64,000 nt of DNA, taken from positions 19,674,001 through 19,738,000 of the forward strand of contig NC_053411.1 of NCBI RefSeq assembly GCF_016859285.1, written 5' to 3'. Source of the stretch: Xiphias gladius. Taxonomy: Eukaryota; Chordata; Actinopteri; Istiophoriformes; Xiphiidae. The notes beneath the pieces were generated by a model. That model had not been told where the DNA came from. It saw only the letters and a program-made list of their open reading frames with translations, and ran no database searches. Positions 52,793-64,000 of this stretch are shown in pieces; position 1 is the stretch's first letter, and the number at the start of each line of letters is the position of its first letter. Both the position numbers and the translations under genes were made by a program.

Positions 52793-55700
52793 ACGACGAG
52801 AAAGCGAGACGAGAAAGCACAATACTAATGGAGAGAGAAGAAGTCAAGTTAGTAACGAGCATTCATGCCATTTGAGTGCGTGCAGATGGAGAGGAGGAGG
52901 AGGAGAGAAGTCCTTGGTGCATCCTGGGAAGTCACCTGGCAGTTTAGGTTTATAGCAGCGTAACTAGGGGATGGTTCAAGCCAAACCTGATCCAGTCCTA
53001 ACTATCCTAACTACTAACTATTCTTTATCGAAAGGAAGGTTTTAAGCCGACTCTTAAACCTGGAGAGGGTGTCTGCCTCCTGGACCCAAACGGGAAGATG
53101 GTTCCACAGTAGAGGATCCTGATAACTGAAGGCTCTGCCCCCCGTTCTACTTTTGGAGACTCTCAGGAACCACAAGGAAGCGTGAGTTCTGGGAGCGCAG
53201 TGTTCTAGGTGAGTAATAGGGTGCTACGAGCTCTTTCAGATAAGATGGTGCCTGACCATTAAGGGCTTTTTAGGTGGAGGAGGATTTTAAATTCTGTTCT
53301 GGATTTTACAGGGAGCCAATTAAGAGAAGCTAACACAGGAGAAATGTGATCTCTTTTCCTAGTTCCTGTCATTACTGTCGCTGCAGCATTCTGAATCAGC
53401 TGGAGAGTATTTAGAGATTTGTTGGGACAGCCTGATATTAAGGAATTGCAATAATCCAGCCTAGAAGTAATGAAAGCATGGACAAGTTTTTCTGCATCTT
53501 TTCGAGAAAGGATGCGCCTGATTTTTGCAATGTTATATAGGTGAAAAAAGGCAGAGGTTGAAGTTTGTTTTATGTGGGAGTTAAAGCACATATCCTGATC
53601 AAAGATAATGCCGAGATTCCTAACAATGGTGCTGGAGGCCAGGGCAATTCCATCTAGAGTAACTGTATCATTAGATAATGTGTTTCACAGTTGTTGCGGG
53701 CCAAGCATAATATCTTCAGTTTTGTCTGAGTTTAACAGCAGAAAGTTGCTGGTCATCCAGGTCTGTATGTCCTTAAGACCTGCTTGAAGTTAAGCTAACT
53801 GATTGGTTTCACCAGGCTTCATTGACAAATATAATTGACTGTCATCTGCATAACAATGGAAGTTTTATGGAATGTTTCCTAATAATAATGCCTAAAGGAG
53901 GCATATATAAGGTGAATAGAACTGGTCCAAGCACAGAACCTTGTGGAACTCCGTGACTAACTTTTGAGTATGTGGAGGATTTATCATTAACGTGCACAAA
54001 CTGAAATCAATCTGATAAATAGGACTTAAACCAGTTTAGTGCGGTTCCTTTATTGCAAATTAAATGTTCCAGTCTCTGTAATAGGATATGATGGTCAATG
54101 GTATCAAATGCAGTACTTGTAGTAGTAACATCCCAAGAAATATACTCTGTGTGCAAAGGTATATTAAGAATATACTCTGTGTGTTACTGTATTAACCAGA
54201 ATGTATTGAACATTGATTTTAACTTTTAAGATTGATTTTGATGATAATCAGACTCAATCAATGATTTTGCAGTGAGTAATAGAAGTACTGTGATTAATCT
54301 GAGTTAAGAAAATGATTGGCATAATACACAGTTTGGAAATATTAAAGTTAAAAAAAAAAAAGTGGCCTAAGACACCTCCGAGATAGTGGTGTCAGGAGGT
54401 ACCCGAACTTACCCAGGCAGGCCAGGAGAGTTGGGCTTTTTCCAAAGAGACTGACATCATTATTTCCAAGTGGATATGGAGGATGTAACCAAATATGGAA
54501 AGCATGATACCATTATTTCCTGATGAAGTGCAGTTCATTTTTTAGAAAAGAAGGTGGAAAACCAACCAGCAAGGAGGAATGATTTGGGGTATAAAAGATG
54601 ATGTCTACCTATGTTTTTTTTCAGTTGGTTTGCGGAGCTAACTCGGGTTTATCTCTTGTGAGAGAATAAACTGTATTGCACTGAACTCTGGTCATCTCCA
54701 GTGAGTTTTTGTGAACTTTTTGAGACTTCAGTACGTCATCACCTTCCCTGAAGTTAAGTGTTGGAAAAGATGTCCAGAGATACACTCTGGCACTGATCTG
54801 GACATCCTTTTCTTTTCAAGACACTAAGATCCAACAAGACAATTTCAGAGACAAGTCCTTTGTCCAATGCAGTAAGAAGGTAATTTGTAACTTTCACCAG
54901 TGCTGTCTCTGTGCTACGATGCACTCTAAATCCTGACTGAAAATCCTCAAATAAACTATTATCATGTAAAAAGTCACACAAATGGTTGGCGACAGCTTTG
55001 TCAAGGATCTTAAGAGAGAAAGGGAAGGTTAGATATAGGTCTACAGTTGGCTAAAATATCTGGATCAAGAGTAGGCTTTTTAAGAAGAGGTTTAATTACA
55101 GCTGTTTTAAAGGACTGCGGTACATAAACTGTTAATAAAGACAGATTGATTATATCTAATAAAGAGGTGTCCAGTAATAGGAATTCAAAGGTTATTAAAT
55201 AATGGTCCAATAAAAGAGGATTCTGTGGAAAGCCTATTAAATGTTCAATTTCGATGCCATAAATCTGAACAAGGTTCAGGGTGTGGTGAAAATGGTGAGT
55301 GGGTTTATACATTATATATATATATATATGTGATATATAAATATATCAATATGAGAATCTGACATTAGTTTACTAATACGGCTTTGGATAGGAGCGATCT
55401 AATGTTTAAGAGTCCACATTTAATTCTCCTATTTTGTTGTACTTCTGCAGTGATGGTCTTAATTTTTTATTAGGTTTCTGTATACAACTCCTCTTCTGCT
55501 TATTTTTGAGTTAATTAATTTAGGTGGTCGGGGGCAGACGAAGTCTCTATGGGAGTTTGGGAGGGTGACTGCTGTACTGGAAAAACAGAGAAGTGTGTAA
55601 GACTGCAACTCTGCCTCCTGGTCTTAGGTCTGGGTTGTCATGGTTTTGGTCTACTAATAAAACACAGTCAGATAGATATGAGAGCTGCTCCATCCAAAGT

Positions 55701-56690
55701 GGGATGTATGCCGTCTCTCCTGATCAGACCAGGTCTTCCCCAGAAAGTCCATTAATTATCTACAAAGCACATCTCGTTTGCTGGGCACCACCTCGACAGC
55801 CAGAGGTTGAATGATGACATGCGGCTACATATCATCGCTGGTCAGATCAGGCAGGGGCCCAGAGAAAACTACGGAGTCCGACATGGTCTTTGCACATGTA
55901 CACACCGACTCAACATTAATTTTAGTGATTGACGTAATCGGGTTTCGTTACCGCCGACGTGAATGACAATCTCACTATATTTACATTAATCTATAGCCAG
56001 CAGATTTAAACAGGATTCGACGTCGCCCGCTCTGGCCCCAGGAAGAGATCCGACTCTGGTCGCTGGTGTCGCGAACTTCACGTTTATCCAGACAGCTGCC
56101 AATACCCAGGGTTGGTTTCTCAGCGGGTGTATTGCTGAGTGGGGAGTATCTGTTTGAAATGTGAACCGGTCGGTGTTGAACCACGGGCTTCTGCTTACGG
56201 CTACGCTTCCTGTTACAGTCACTCAGCCGCTCTGGCTTCCCGGCTGCTCGGGACTCGCCCGGGGTGGAGTGGCAGCTCCGCTGTGTCGGCTCGCACCGGC
56301 TACTGGGGGCTGGCTAACTACCGCGGCTAACAATTTGGTTTCCATGGTGCGGAGCCAGCGTTTCAACTTCACTGAGCCTCGCCTTCATCACGGCAAATAA
56401 ACTACATTTATTACATGTGCCATTATCCCTAAAGGAGGCAGATATGTAACTAAACATAAGACAAACTGAGCAGGAGAGTGAGAGAGAAAAGCCATCGCTA
56501 GCTGCTAAGCTAAAGTAACTAGCAGACTTGAATAGCGAGTAAACAACTGTCAAGTAGCGAGAAAATGACTAAAAAAATGCGAGAGCTGAGAGTGACTGAG
56601 CAGAACTACTTCAGGTTTAACTGTGCAGCGGGTAATTAGCCGTTGAGATGAAGAAAATAGCAAAACAACCGAAAATAAGTGAAGTATGCA
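52793..56690 (-). mobile_element. Nearly complete but defective L2-type LINE
   Basis: Read on the - strand: first ORF with a cysteine-rich start (DNGTCNKCSLFAVMKARLSE, about 56,380-56,440) and an esterase-like domain ending GLIRRDGIHPTLDGAAL (about 55,680-55,735). Then reverse transcriptase: [56 protein letters not shown], and the C-terminal SRLDYCNSLISG and VLASLNWLPV. It has stops, a (TA)n insertion near 55,312 and a 0.7-kb insertion. The endonuclease part appears missing between 55,310 and 55,660. Ends are approximate. Confidence 0.85.
54118..54818 (+). mobile_element. LTR-like insertion inside the L2 element
   Basis: About 0.7 kb splits the L2 frame between LLDLS (right) and AFDTID (left). 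It starts TGTAGTAG and ends TTTTCTTTTCA, so it has TG...CA ends. Flanks AGTACT and AGACACT look like a worn target duplication. It contains GGGGTATAAAAGATG and GAGAATAAACTG, a TATA box and polyA-like signal about 75 bases apart, as in a solo LTR. An alternative right end at 54,730, flanked by GTAC on both sides, is possible. Confidence 0.55.
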
Positions 56691-57150
56691 GGACGCAAAA
56701 AGTTAAATTCACATCTATTTATTAAAATACGGCAGAGTCTTAAAGACTGAGGTTGCTCACGGAGCTCTGGACCAGACTGTGCGTCCCTGACAAGCATACG
56801 GCATCCACATCAGTTCACTGGGTCTGAGAGACTAGTCTCCCCCTGGTCCAGCAGGTATCAGGTTTAAACATAGTAAATAACATCATCTTCTTATTGGCTG
56901 AGACCTCCGTCACTCCTCAGGTACGTGCCTCCCTCGTACGGACGTTTCACTCTGGACGTGATGGACTCTCCCCATTTAACGACTTATCTGTAGAAAAAGA
57001 CGAGACACGGGACCCAAGGACAGTTTTTCAAATTGTCCTGCCGTTTCCATATAAGGGGTCGTTTGTCACATATAGACAACCATGTGTCTTTGGGTGCCTT
57101 CTTTACAGAATAACACCTCTGTTTAGTACAAGCACCTGAGTTTAATAAGC
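56691..57150. other. Unassigned, possibly LTR-derived stretch
   Basis: 460 bases, GC-richer than the surroundings, with TTATTGGCTGAGACC and CCATATAAGGGGTCG. It could be an LTR fragment, but paired ends are not visible. Confidence 0.3.
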
Positions 57151-57154
57151 ACCA

Positions 57155-57866
57155 TCAGCCGCTTTCTTTTAGTCTCATAGTAGGATAATATATAAAAACA
57201 TATAAAAATAACCCTTCACCAGCAACCTTGACAATATGGTTGGTGTCACATTTGGCAGAACAGTCATGGGTTAGCACAGTGAACAGCAGGGGGCTCAGGA
57301 CACAGCTTAGGACCCAGTTGCAGGTACCAGCGTCCATGTCCAGCAACCTCAGCTTCTCCACCAGCTGTTGTGGTTTTATGTCAGTAAATGCTGTGCTGAA
57401 GGCAATGAAGAGGATCTTGGTGGAGGTGTCCTTTCCTTCCAGATGTGACAGAGTAAGATGGAGTGTGGTAGATACTGCATCTTCGCGGATCGGTTGGTTT
57501 TAAATACAAACTGTAGGGGATCTAGGTTTGCAGAGAGGCTGGCCTTGATGGCACGATGAGTCGCTCAAAGCACTTCATAACTTTAGGAGTGAGGGCTACA
57601 GGGTGGAAGTCATTCATGCAAGTGGGGTTTGAATTTTTTGGCGCGGTAACTATGGTAGCACTTTTGAAACAGGTGGACACTACTGCAGTCAGTGCTAGGA
57701 GAGGCCGCCACACGATTTGTTCGTGCCGCCATGTCAGTAAAGTCTGATCACAGTTCAGGTACATTCTCGGTTTAACACAGACTGTGTCAATAAAAAGATA
57801 ACAGCTCAACCTACTGCCCACAAACACACGCACGCACACCTGTGGATACACTTGTATTAGAAACAC
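57155..57866 (-). mobile_element. Rex1-like LINE fragment
   Basis: On the - strand CFKSATIVTAPKNSNPTCMN and DFHPVALTPKVMKCFERLIV match the block at about 735-830 in the first intron. Downstream frames give VEKLRLLDMDAGTCNWVLS and VLSPLLFTVLTHDC. It is frameshifted and partial. Confidence 0.8.
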
Positions 57867-58107
57867 AGGTACATCACTACAAGTAAACCTTACTGTTACA
57901 GCAGGGTTTAATGCAGACTGGATACAGCGTGTGTTTTCTATTCAGTCATTATAACTGGTTATTAATAACAGATAAAAACAGGTTAATAATTGTAAAAAAC
58001 ACAAATATGAATCTTCATATAATACCAGTACTTGATGTAGTTCTATTAATGCATCTTGAGTTTCCTCTCTGAAAACTTTAAAATGAAATATAAATTATAT
58101 TAATGTG
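57867..58107. other. Short AT-rich spacer
   Basis: Nothing recognised. Confidence 0.4.
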
Positions 58108-58215
58108 ATGGACTGTCGACCTGTCCAGGTGTAATCCTCGCCCAGTGTCAGCTGGGATTGGCTCCAGTCCCCCCTCGATCCTCAAGGATAAGCGGTATAG
58201 CTGATTGATGGATTG
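58108..58215 (+). mobile_element. Dispersed fish retroposon tail
   Basis: GATGGACTGTCGACCTGTCC, CAGTGTCAGCTGGGATTGGC, TCCAGTCCCCCCTCGATCCT and GGATAAGCGGTATAG, ending in GATTGATGGATTG, is the stock 3' tail of a widespread fish retroposon family. It is 5'-truncated. Confidence 0.75.
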
Positions 58216-58349
58216 AAAATTTGAATTACATATAAATAAAAAATTAAATCATTATTTACTGTTTCGTTTCTGCAACTTTAACTCAAAAACGCGAAAAAAA
58301 AAAAAAACTCCTATTAAACTTGTCCTTTCTCGCCTCCCTTCCACTACTG

Positions 58350-58363
58350 CCGCACATGCGCAG
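58350..58363. promoter_or_regulatory. NRF-1-like site near an unidentified gene start
   Basis: GCACATGCGCAGG, close to the NRF-1 palindrome GCGCATGCGC, lies about 120 bases before the ATG at 58484 in a locally GC-richer patch. It fits a housekeeping-type promoter without a TATA box. Confidence 0.5.
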
Positions 58364-58483
58364 GGACGGCGGGTGTTAACGTTTCAGAGCCGCATGAGTA
58401 GAAACAGGGAGGAAACTAAAGTGAAAAAAAACAATAAAGGTAATTAAAAGTAAGAATAAAGAAGAGAGAGTGACAGAGGAGTT

Positions 58484-61400
58484 ATGAACCAGCTGGAGCG
58501 GTAAGACTCACATTTGACCAGTAAATAACTGGTAAACTACCGGAACACTGTGACAGCTAAAGGCTAACAGTTAGCATCCGGTTTTATTTAAACTTTATTT
58601 CCACAATTACCGGATTTCTTTCAATACTGCAGTGTTTTAAATTTATAAAGGTACTTTTACTGCGACCTGTTTAAAAACTACAGCTGTTTTACTAAAACCA
58701 GTCTTTAAATGTTTGTATTTTTATTAAAATCAGTTTGAGTCAGACTGGAAGGAAAAGTTTCTCTGATGAAAATTGTTTAAAAATCTGACAGATTGTGAAC
58801 GTGTTGTGGACAGTTAAGTGACATGTTGTTGACAGTTTATGGACATTTTAATAATAAGCCTTGTCCCAGTCGACTGGTCAATTGGTTTGTCGATATGCTC
58901 TTCCCTGTTTTACTTGCATGAACAGAAAAGTGCTACATCAACAGCCTCCGATTAAGCCATTATGTACTCCGTCAGTGGAAGCGATAAATTACCCGTGAAA
59001 ATGGGGGGTTATTTTCACAACACCCTCTCCACTTGGAACTCGCCCAACCCAATGAAGACTGGCAGATCTAACTTATTTAACATTTACTGAACGTTTACTC
59101 TGAGTCGGCTTCAAACTAATTGACATGATGTCATATAAGTTGTCAGTTTGTCCGCATTTTGTCGAAGCAGATGATCGAGACGTCGAGTGTAAACTTTGCC
59201 AACAGCAGTTTCCCCATCAGAGCTCAACAACCAACATGGCAGACCATCTTAAAACGGTCGTCTGCTTCGTCTGCGTTAGGAGGCTCCGTCACAGTTCCCG
59301 TTTAACGCTTGAGGCTTTGAGTGAATATCCCCCAGTGGCTCTTGTTCTCGGATCACTGGGTGAAATAGTTCTACTTTCGGAAATCACACGAACATGGGCA
59401 GGTGTAAGGCTAGTCTGCTCTGAATCTGTTATCATTTCAGTATAGAATAATTAGGTTAAAGGGATTTAATATGCTGCAGATACTATCTTTTGAAGTTTAT
59501 TCATTATTCGTTTAGGGTAATAAGGCTACTTGGTAGAATGCACTCAGTGCACTTTGTCGATTCAGTTAATCTAGAAATAACATGGAGATTATTTTTTCCC
59601 CGCAACCAATCGATTGGTCGAGTACGTACAATTTCAGTCGACTAGGGTTTTTATTGGTTGACTACAAACCTAGTTAACACTGTTCTACGTTACAAAGAAA
59701 TACAAAACCGTAATAATGAGCCTTTAAAATATAAATTTTACAAGCGCACGCATGAAGTGAGCGAGACAAGCTGCCCTTTAACGACGCCGACAAAAGCCGT
59801 AGTGATTCTGGATTTGTCGGAACAACCCGCCAAGAGGATGCCGGCACGAGTGGCCACGCTAAGTGGCTAACGTTAAACCACTTACATGTTTCAAATGATA
59901 AGCCATGTTTGAGGTCAACGAATGATAGGCGATGTTTGCCTGTACAGTTTGCATGTCACCTTTTTGGGGTCGTCCTTTACCCTCTCGAAATGATCCCGAA
60001 CGTTGGATTTCCCGCCCGACATACGTATGTAGTTACTTTAACAGATTGTTTTGTGTACATGGGTTTTGCTATTTCAGGTGGTGGTTCGGTAGAGTTGCTG
60101 TAAGGCAGGAGTTGTTGTCGGAGTCCCGCTTGTGAATCGTGTGTGTTAGGAAAAATAAAGTTGTTGCTGCTGTTCATCTTACTACGTCTCTATGTCCCGT
60201 TCATTATTGTATTACTAGATATGCCCATTTAGGTGAACCCAAGACTCTCAGTGACATTTCTATCTAATTACGTCAGGGACCAGCTGTGTAAAAGAGGCCG
60301 TGACTGAGTTCGGAGTTTTGGATTCTGTTTTTTTTTTTCCTGCGACCTACAATTTTTGTTGGACTAATACTGTTTTCATCGACTAAAGTTTGTTCTACTA
60401 TTATGGGGAAGCCGTAGTTTGTGGACATGTTAGTGACACTTTACTGATCTAACTGAGACAGTTAAGGTCATAATAATCTGTTAACATTTTATTGTATTTG
60501 ATTAAAGTATAATTCAGCTTGTGGTGTGGACAATGTGTCTTTCTGGTGTTTCATTTTGTCACTGTTTAATCATAATTCTTCAGAATATTCCAAATATCTC
60601 ATTCACCATCATTTATGATTCAAATTATACTTAGAAAAGGATAAATCGATGAATAGTTTCTCAAAATCATCGGTTATTGTTTTTCTTTCAGTAAAGAGAA
60701 TAAGAAATTAAACTTTATTTAGCAACATTATCAACCTTTCATGTCCTGAAAAAAAGGATCAAAGAAACCGTCACAAGTCTGCAACAGGAAACACTACAGT
60801 TTAGATTATTTAATTTATTGATTTATTATTTTTATTCATCTAATTAATCTGATTTATGTCAAGATGTAAAAGCACCAAACCCTCATGACTTCTACAGTGA
60901 AATATTTAGATGTATAAACAGAAGGTCAGGTTAACACAGTATCTCATTATTTAATCATTTGGCATAAATGAAATTAAACAATTCTGTAGTCCACTGCTGT
61001 ATGATGTCATGCGATTATGACGCACGACTTTTAAAGGACTAGTTCAGTTTTTCTGTAGCCCCCATCGATACTGATGTATTATAACAGGAAGTCCTGAAAT
61101 CAGTGTGTTTGAATATAAACAGAGTCACACTAACATGCCCAATACGACTGCAAGCCATGATTATTTATACTATTGATTAATAATTGGTTCATCCAAACAT
61201 CAAGTGATTTCATTAACTGTCTGGTCCAGAGCTATAAATATTCAGTTTACTGTGATGTAAGACAAAGAAAAACAGCAAACACTCACATCTGAGAAACTGG
61301 GATGATAGAAGTATTTGGTATTTTTCCTTGAAAAGTTACTTAAACAATTGATCGATTATCAAAATAGTTGCAAATGAATTTAGTTTTGATTAACTCATTG

Positions 61401-61949
61401 ATTAATCAACAATTTGTTACACACAGACGTGTTGTTATGATCGCAGTCGGTGGTGTTTTAATGTAAGGATCATTTGTCAGTTTAATCAACACTTTGATAA
61501 CTTCGGACCGTCTCACTCAGTTTATCTGATCAAACTGTACAAACCACGTTCAGCACATTTTAGGTGATATCTTTTTGTGTGTGTCTCTGTCAGTGTTTCC
61601 ATCATCAGTCATTACCATTATTTATTCCACCTGTGATTGTAATGATCAGATTGTCTCAGTATCAATATATGTATTGATCTGAGTTTATTACAGATACAGA
61701 AATTAATACAGCTGACTTGAGTTCAGATGTACATTAAAATGTCAACAGTTAAGCCTGAGACCAAAATGATAAATTATTTAATATTAATAATAAATACTTA
61801 CAACCAACACACAGGGTACATATGATGTTCACAGAGACACTTTCTGTTTGTGTTTCAGTCCAAGAGACGAAGAGGACCAGGAGGAGTCAGAGTGTCACCA
61901 TGACAACAGTGACGGGACCAACAATAACAACAACAACAACCGACGCAAG
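58484..61949 (+). CDS. 5' end of an unidentified gene (two exons visible, continues right)
   Basis: Exon 1 (58484-58500) reads ATG AAC CAG CTG GAG CG and a strong donor GTAAGA. Exon 2 (61859-61949) follows TTTGTGTTTCAG and ends CGACGCAAG before GT. Joined, they give 36 codons in phase 0: MNQLERPRDEEDQEESECHH, then DNSDGT, seven asparagines and RRK. The product start is acidic and hydrophilic, with an AAC-coded polyasparagine run. I do not recognise the gene; later exons must lie outside the window or have been missed. The exon 2 donor (GTTTCA) is weak and merges with an L2-like tail inserted right there. Confidence 0.55.
58860..59680 (+). mobile_element. hAT-like transposon relic with BED zinc finger
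   Basis: 59125-59260 encodes a BED-type finger (VECKLCQQQFPHQSSTTNMA followed by DHLK). Flanking text carries the cGACTGGTCAATTGGTTTGTC and AACCAATCGATTGGTCGAGT inverted pair typical of the repeat's ends. No catalytic core remains. It lies in the first intron of the unidentified gene. Confidence 0.6.
59681..61858 (+). other. Rest of intron 1 of the unidentified gene
   Basis: 60,330-60,400 has another GACTAATAC/CGACTAAAG hAT-like patch. 61,330-61,415 has ATCGATTATCAAAATAGTTG and TTGATTAACTCATTGATTAA, a dispersed fish repeat. The rest is AT-rich and unassigned. Confidence 0.45.
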
Positions 61950-62846
61950 GTTTCAATTTCAGTTTTATTTATATAGCACTTCCAGACTCTTTTCTTCCCA
62001 TCATTCTGGTACGAGTTAATCTTGGTTTCATCTGTCCACAGAATCTTGCTCCAGAACTGGGCAGGCTTTTTTAAGATGTTTTCTGGCAAAGTCTGATCGG
62101 GCCATTCTGTTCTTGAGTGTTACCAGTGGTGTGCAACTTGTGCTGAATCCTCTGTATTTACATTCATGAAGGTGTCTCTTGATTGTAGACTTTGAAAATG
62201 ATACACCTGCCTCCTCCAGAGGGTTCTTGACCTGGCTGGATGTTGTGAAGGGGTTTTATTCACCAAGGGAAGAATTCTGTGATCATCTACTTCAGTTGTG
62301 TTCAGTGGTCTTCCAGGCCTTCTGCTGTTGATGAGCTCACCAGCAATTTCCTTCTTTTTAAGAATGTACCAAATTGTTGATTTGGCCACTCCTAAAGTTT
62401 CTGCTATCTGTTTGATAGGTTTGTTTTGTTTTTTCAGCCTATTAATGACCCCTTTCATTTACATCGGCACCTCTTTGGGCCGCATATTTAAAGGCCCCAT
62501 GAACAGCTACCAAATGCAAATTCAACACTTGGAATCAACTCTAGACCTCTTATTTGATTAATTTGTCATGAAATAACAAGGGAACAGGCGACACCTGGCC
62601 ATGAAACTGGCTGTCAGTCAATTGTCCAATTATTTATTATTAAGCCTCTGAAAATGAGGGACTATGTATAAAAATGGCTGGAATTCATAAACGGCTAATA
62701 TGATATTTTTGTTAAGCCTGTTGAATTAAAGCTGAAAGTCTACACTTCAATCACATCTTGATGGCTTTGTTTCAAATCCACTGTGGTAGAGTACAGAGGC
62801 AAAATTACAAAAATTTGTCACTGTCCAAAAACTCTTGGACCTAACT
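61950..62846 (-). mobile_element. L2-like tail joined to a truncated Tc1-like transposon
   Basis: 61,950-61,990 carries TTTTATTTATATAGCACTTC, an L2-type 3' end. From about 61,993 the - strand encodes Tc1 transposase: an N-terminal helix-turn-helix (KGVINRLKKQNKPIKQIAET, then LGVAKSTIWYILKK), NSRRPGRPLNTTE, and further on FWSKILWTDETKIN. The C-terminal catalytic part is missing. The right end reads CCTAACTG followed by TA, the expected target. Its last 250 bases recur at 26,935-27,189. Confidence 0.85.
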
Positions 62847-63598
62847 GTAAATTTCCCGAGGTTAGGTTTTAAGAAGTGGGGGTCTTCTTATATTTGAAGA
62901 CGAGACATTTATATATTCATAACATCAGATATTGTTTTTGAATGTAGAGAGTAACAGTGTAACACGGCCCTCTACAGAGAGTGTTGCATGATGGGTTGTT
63001 TGTAGCCTTAATGTTGCTAGGCTAGCAGGTATATTCGGTCTGTTTATAGTGAGTCTTTCAGAGTCAGTCAGCACTAAAAGTTTATGGTTAGTCCAGTTTA
63101 ACCTGCAAGAGTTTCTGGAGACTGGTGTAACATGTTTTGCTGCCACAGAGAAAATAAATTAAACGAGTGAAAATGAGTTCATAGCGTCTCCGGACTGTTC
63201 AGTTGACTTAGACTCTGCTCCAGGTTGTTTAATGGGAAATACTTTATAAATCTGTCTCTTCTGGCTGATGGTCTGTTTACAAGCTTCATATTCAGGATGA
63301 GTGTTGTGAAAAGTCTTCAGTCAGACCAGGCAGTTTAGGTGCTCCACTGTCTCATCTGGTCTGCAGCAGCAGGTTAGTCCTCAGATTATTTGTGGTTGTA
63401 GAGTTAGAGTCCACAAACAGCCTCATCTTTGTTGGTCCTTTTACCATCTACAGTGAAAAACCCAGAATATTCCACACTCTGCTTATCAGAGGCTCCAGAG
63501 TCCAGATTATCTGATCAATAAAATGATAGTTAATTTTAAAACCAACCTCAGCTGGATTACAAGGCAAACTACTTCAAACACACTGTGGAGATTATACA
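62847..63598. other. Intergenic or intronic stretch
   Basis: About 0.75 kb with no recognised feature. The - strand frame at 62,925-63,146 has no domain. Confidence 0.4.
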
Positions 63599-64000
63599 CA
63601 GATCAGGCAAAACATTCTGAGCACTCACAGTTGAAGAGAATAACACTGATTAGCTCGTAACAGTGAAACATGTCTAGGCCTTGGATACATCAGATGGTGA
63701 CTGAACAGTTGGTTCGTAGTTAGCATGTTTGATTTGGGAGACCTGGGAAGGTGTAAAGACCAGAGCCACTTCAACAAGGATCAGATCATAATGGTCAGAC
63801 GACTGGGTCGGAACAACAAGGCTGGTGGGGGGCTCCCAGTCAGAGGTCGTGAGGACCTACAGACATGGTTCAAGGAGGGACAGTGGTCTGAGGAGGGACC
63901 GACCACAAACCAACAAAGGCGATCCCTTCTCTGCTGAACCGACAGAGGGGTGGCTGTGGTACAAGGGGCAGAAACGTTGACGTTATGGGAGCCCAATAAG
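63599..64000 (+). mobile_element. Second Tc1-like transposon, cut by the window end
   Basis: The 5' end GATCAGGCAAAACATTCTGA is followed by TAACACTGATTAGCTCGTAA. The transposase start reads LGRCKDQSHFNKDQIIMVRR, then WFKEGQWSEEGPTTNQQRR. These match the N-terminal helix-turn-helix part of a fish Tc1 family different from the one at 62 kb. A stop after RRSLLC shows it is broken. Confidence 0.78.

Noticed and set aside
56139-56400. Two overlapping + strand frames in GC-rich DNA
   Set aside because: They are antisense to the first ORF of the L2 element.

Overview
This window is teleost nuclear DNA, most likely from a percomorph (spiny-rayed) fish. The evidence is intron-split vertebrate genes, an MHC class II beta gene whose beta-2 domain is divided between two exons, and a dense load of fish-type transposons: L2- and Rex1-like LINEs, a Penelope relic, several Tc1-like elements and a hAT relic. 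There are no operons, CRISPR arrays or recognisable RNA genes.

Region 1 (1-18,896, + strand) holds 25 coding exons of a phosphoinositide 3-kinase catalytic subunit, p110-alpha (pik3ca). They run from late in the adaptor-binding domain to the stop codon and give 999 residues without a frameshift. The introns hold a Rex1-like LINE, a Penelope-like relic, Tc1 pieces, an L2 3' UTR and a long A-rich degenerate repeat. The last coding exon runs directly into the most striking feature of the window, a roughly 1.65-kb array (about 18,868-20,530). Its unit is the final 31 bases or so of the pik3ca coding sequence, stop codon included, plus a short tail and an (AC)n tract, present about 20 times. The 3' flank continues to candidate polyadenylation signals at 20,958 and 22,749.

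Region 2 (about 23.9-38.3 kb) opens with a decayed L1/Tx1-like LINE and an orphan Tc1 end. Two copies of an MHC class II beta locus follow on the - strand. The left copy is intact (six exons, 248 residues, X box upstream). The right copy is a recent tandem duplicate that stops inside exon 2. One duplication edge lies in the Tc1 terminal repeat and the other in exon 2. L2 LINE pieces follow to about 38.3 kb.

Region 3 (41.0-44.3 kb, - strand) is an intact four-exon MHC class II alpha gene with well-formed X and Y boxes. Alpha and beta chains form the heterodimer that presents peptides to CD4 T cells, so this is a class II A/B locus. At 50.26-50.83 kb lie two more X/Y-type modules with the same spacing and no recognisable gene attached, next to a nested inverted repeat.

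Region 4 (52.3-64 kb) is mostly transposons: a Rex1-like 3' end, a nearly complete L2 interrupted by an LTR-like insertion, a second Rex1-like piece, a hAT relic and two Tc1 elements. Between them is the 5' end of an unidentified + strand gene with exons at 58,484-58,500 and 61,859-61,949, whose reading frame joins cleanly.
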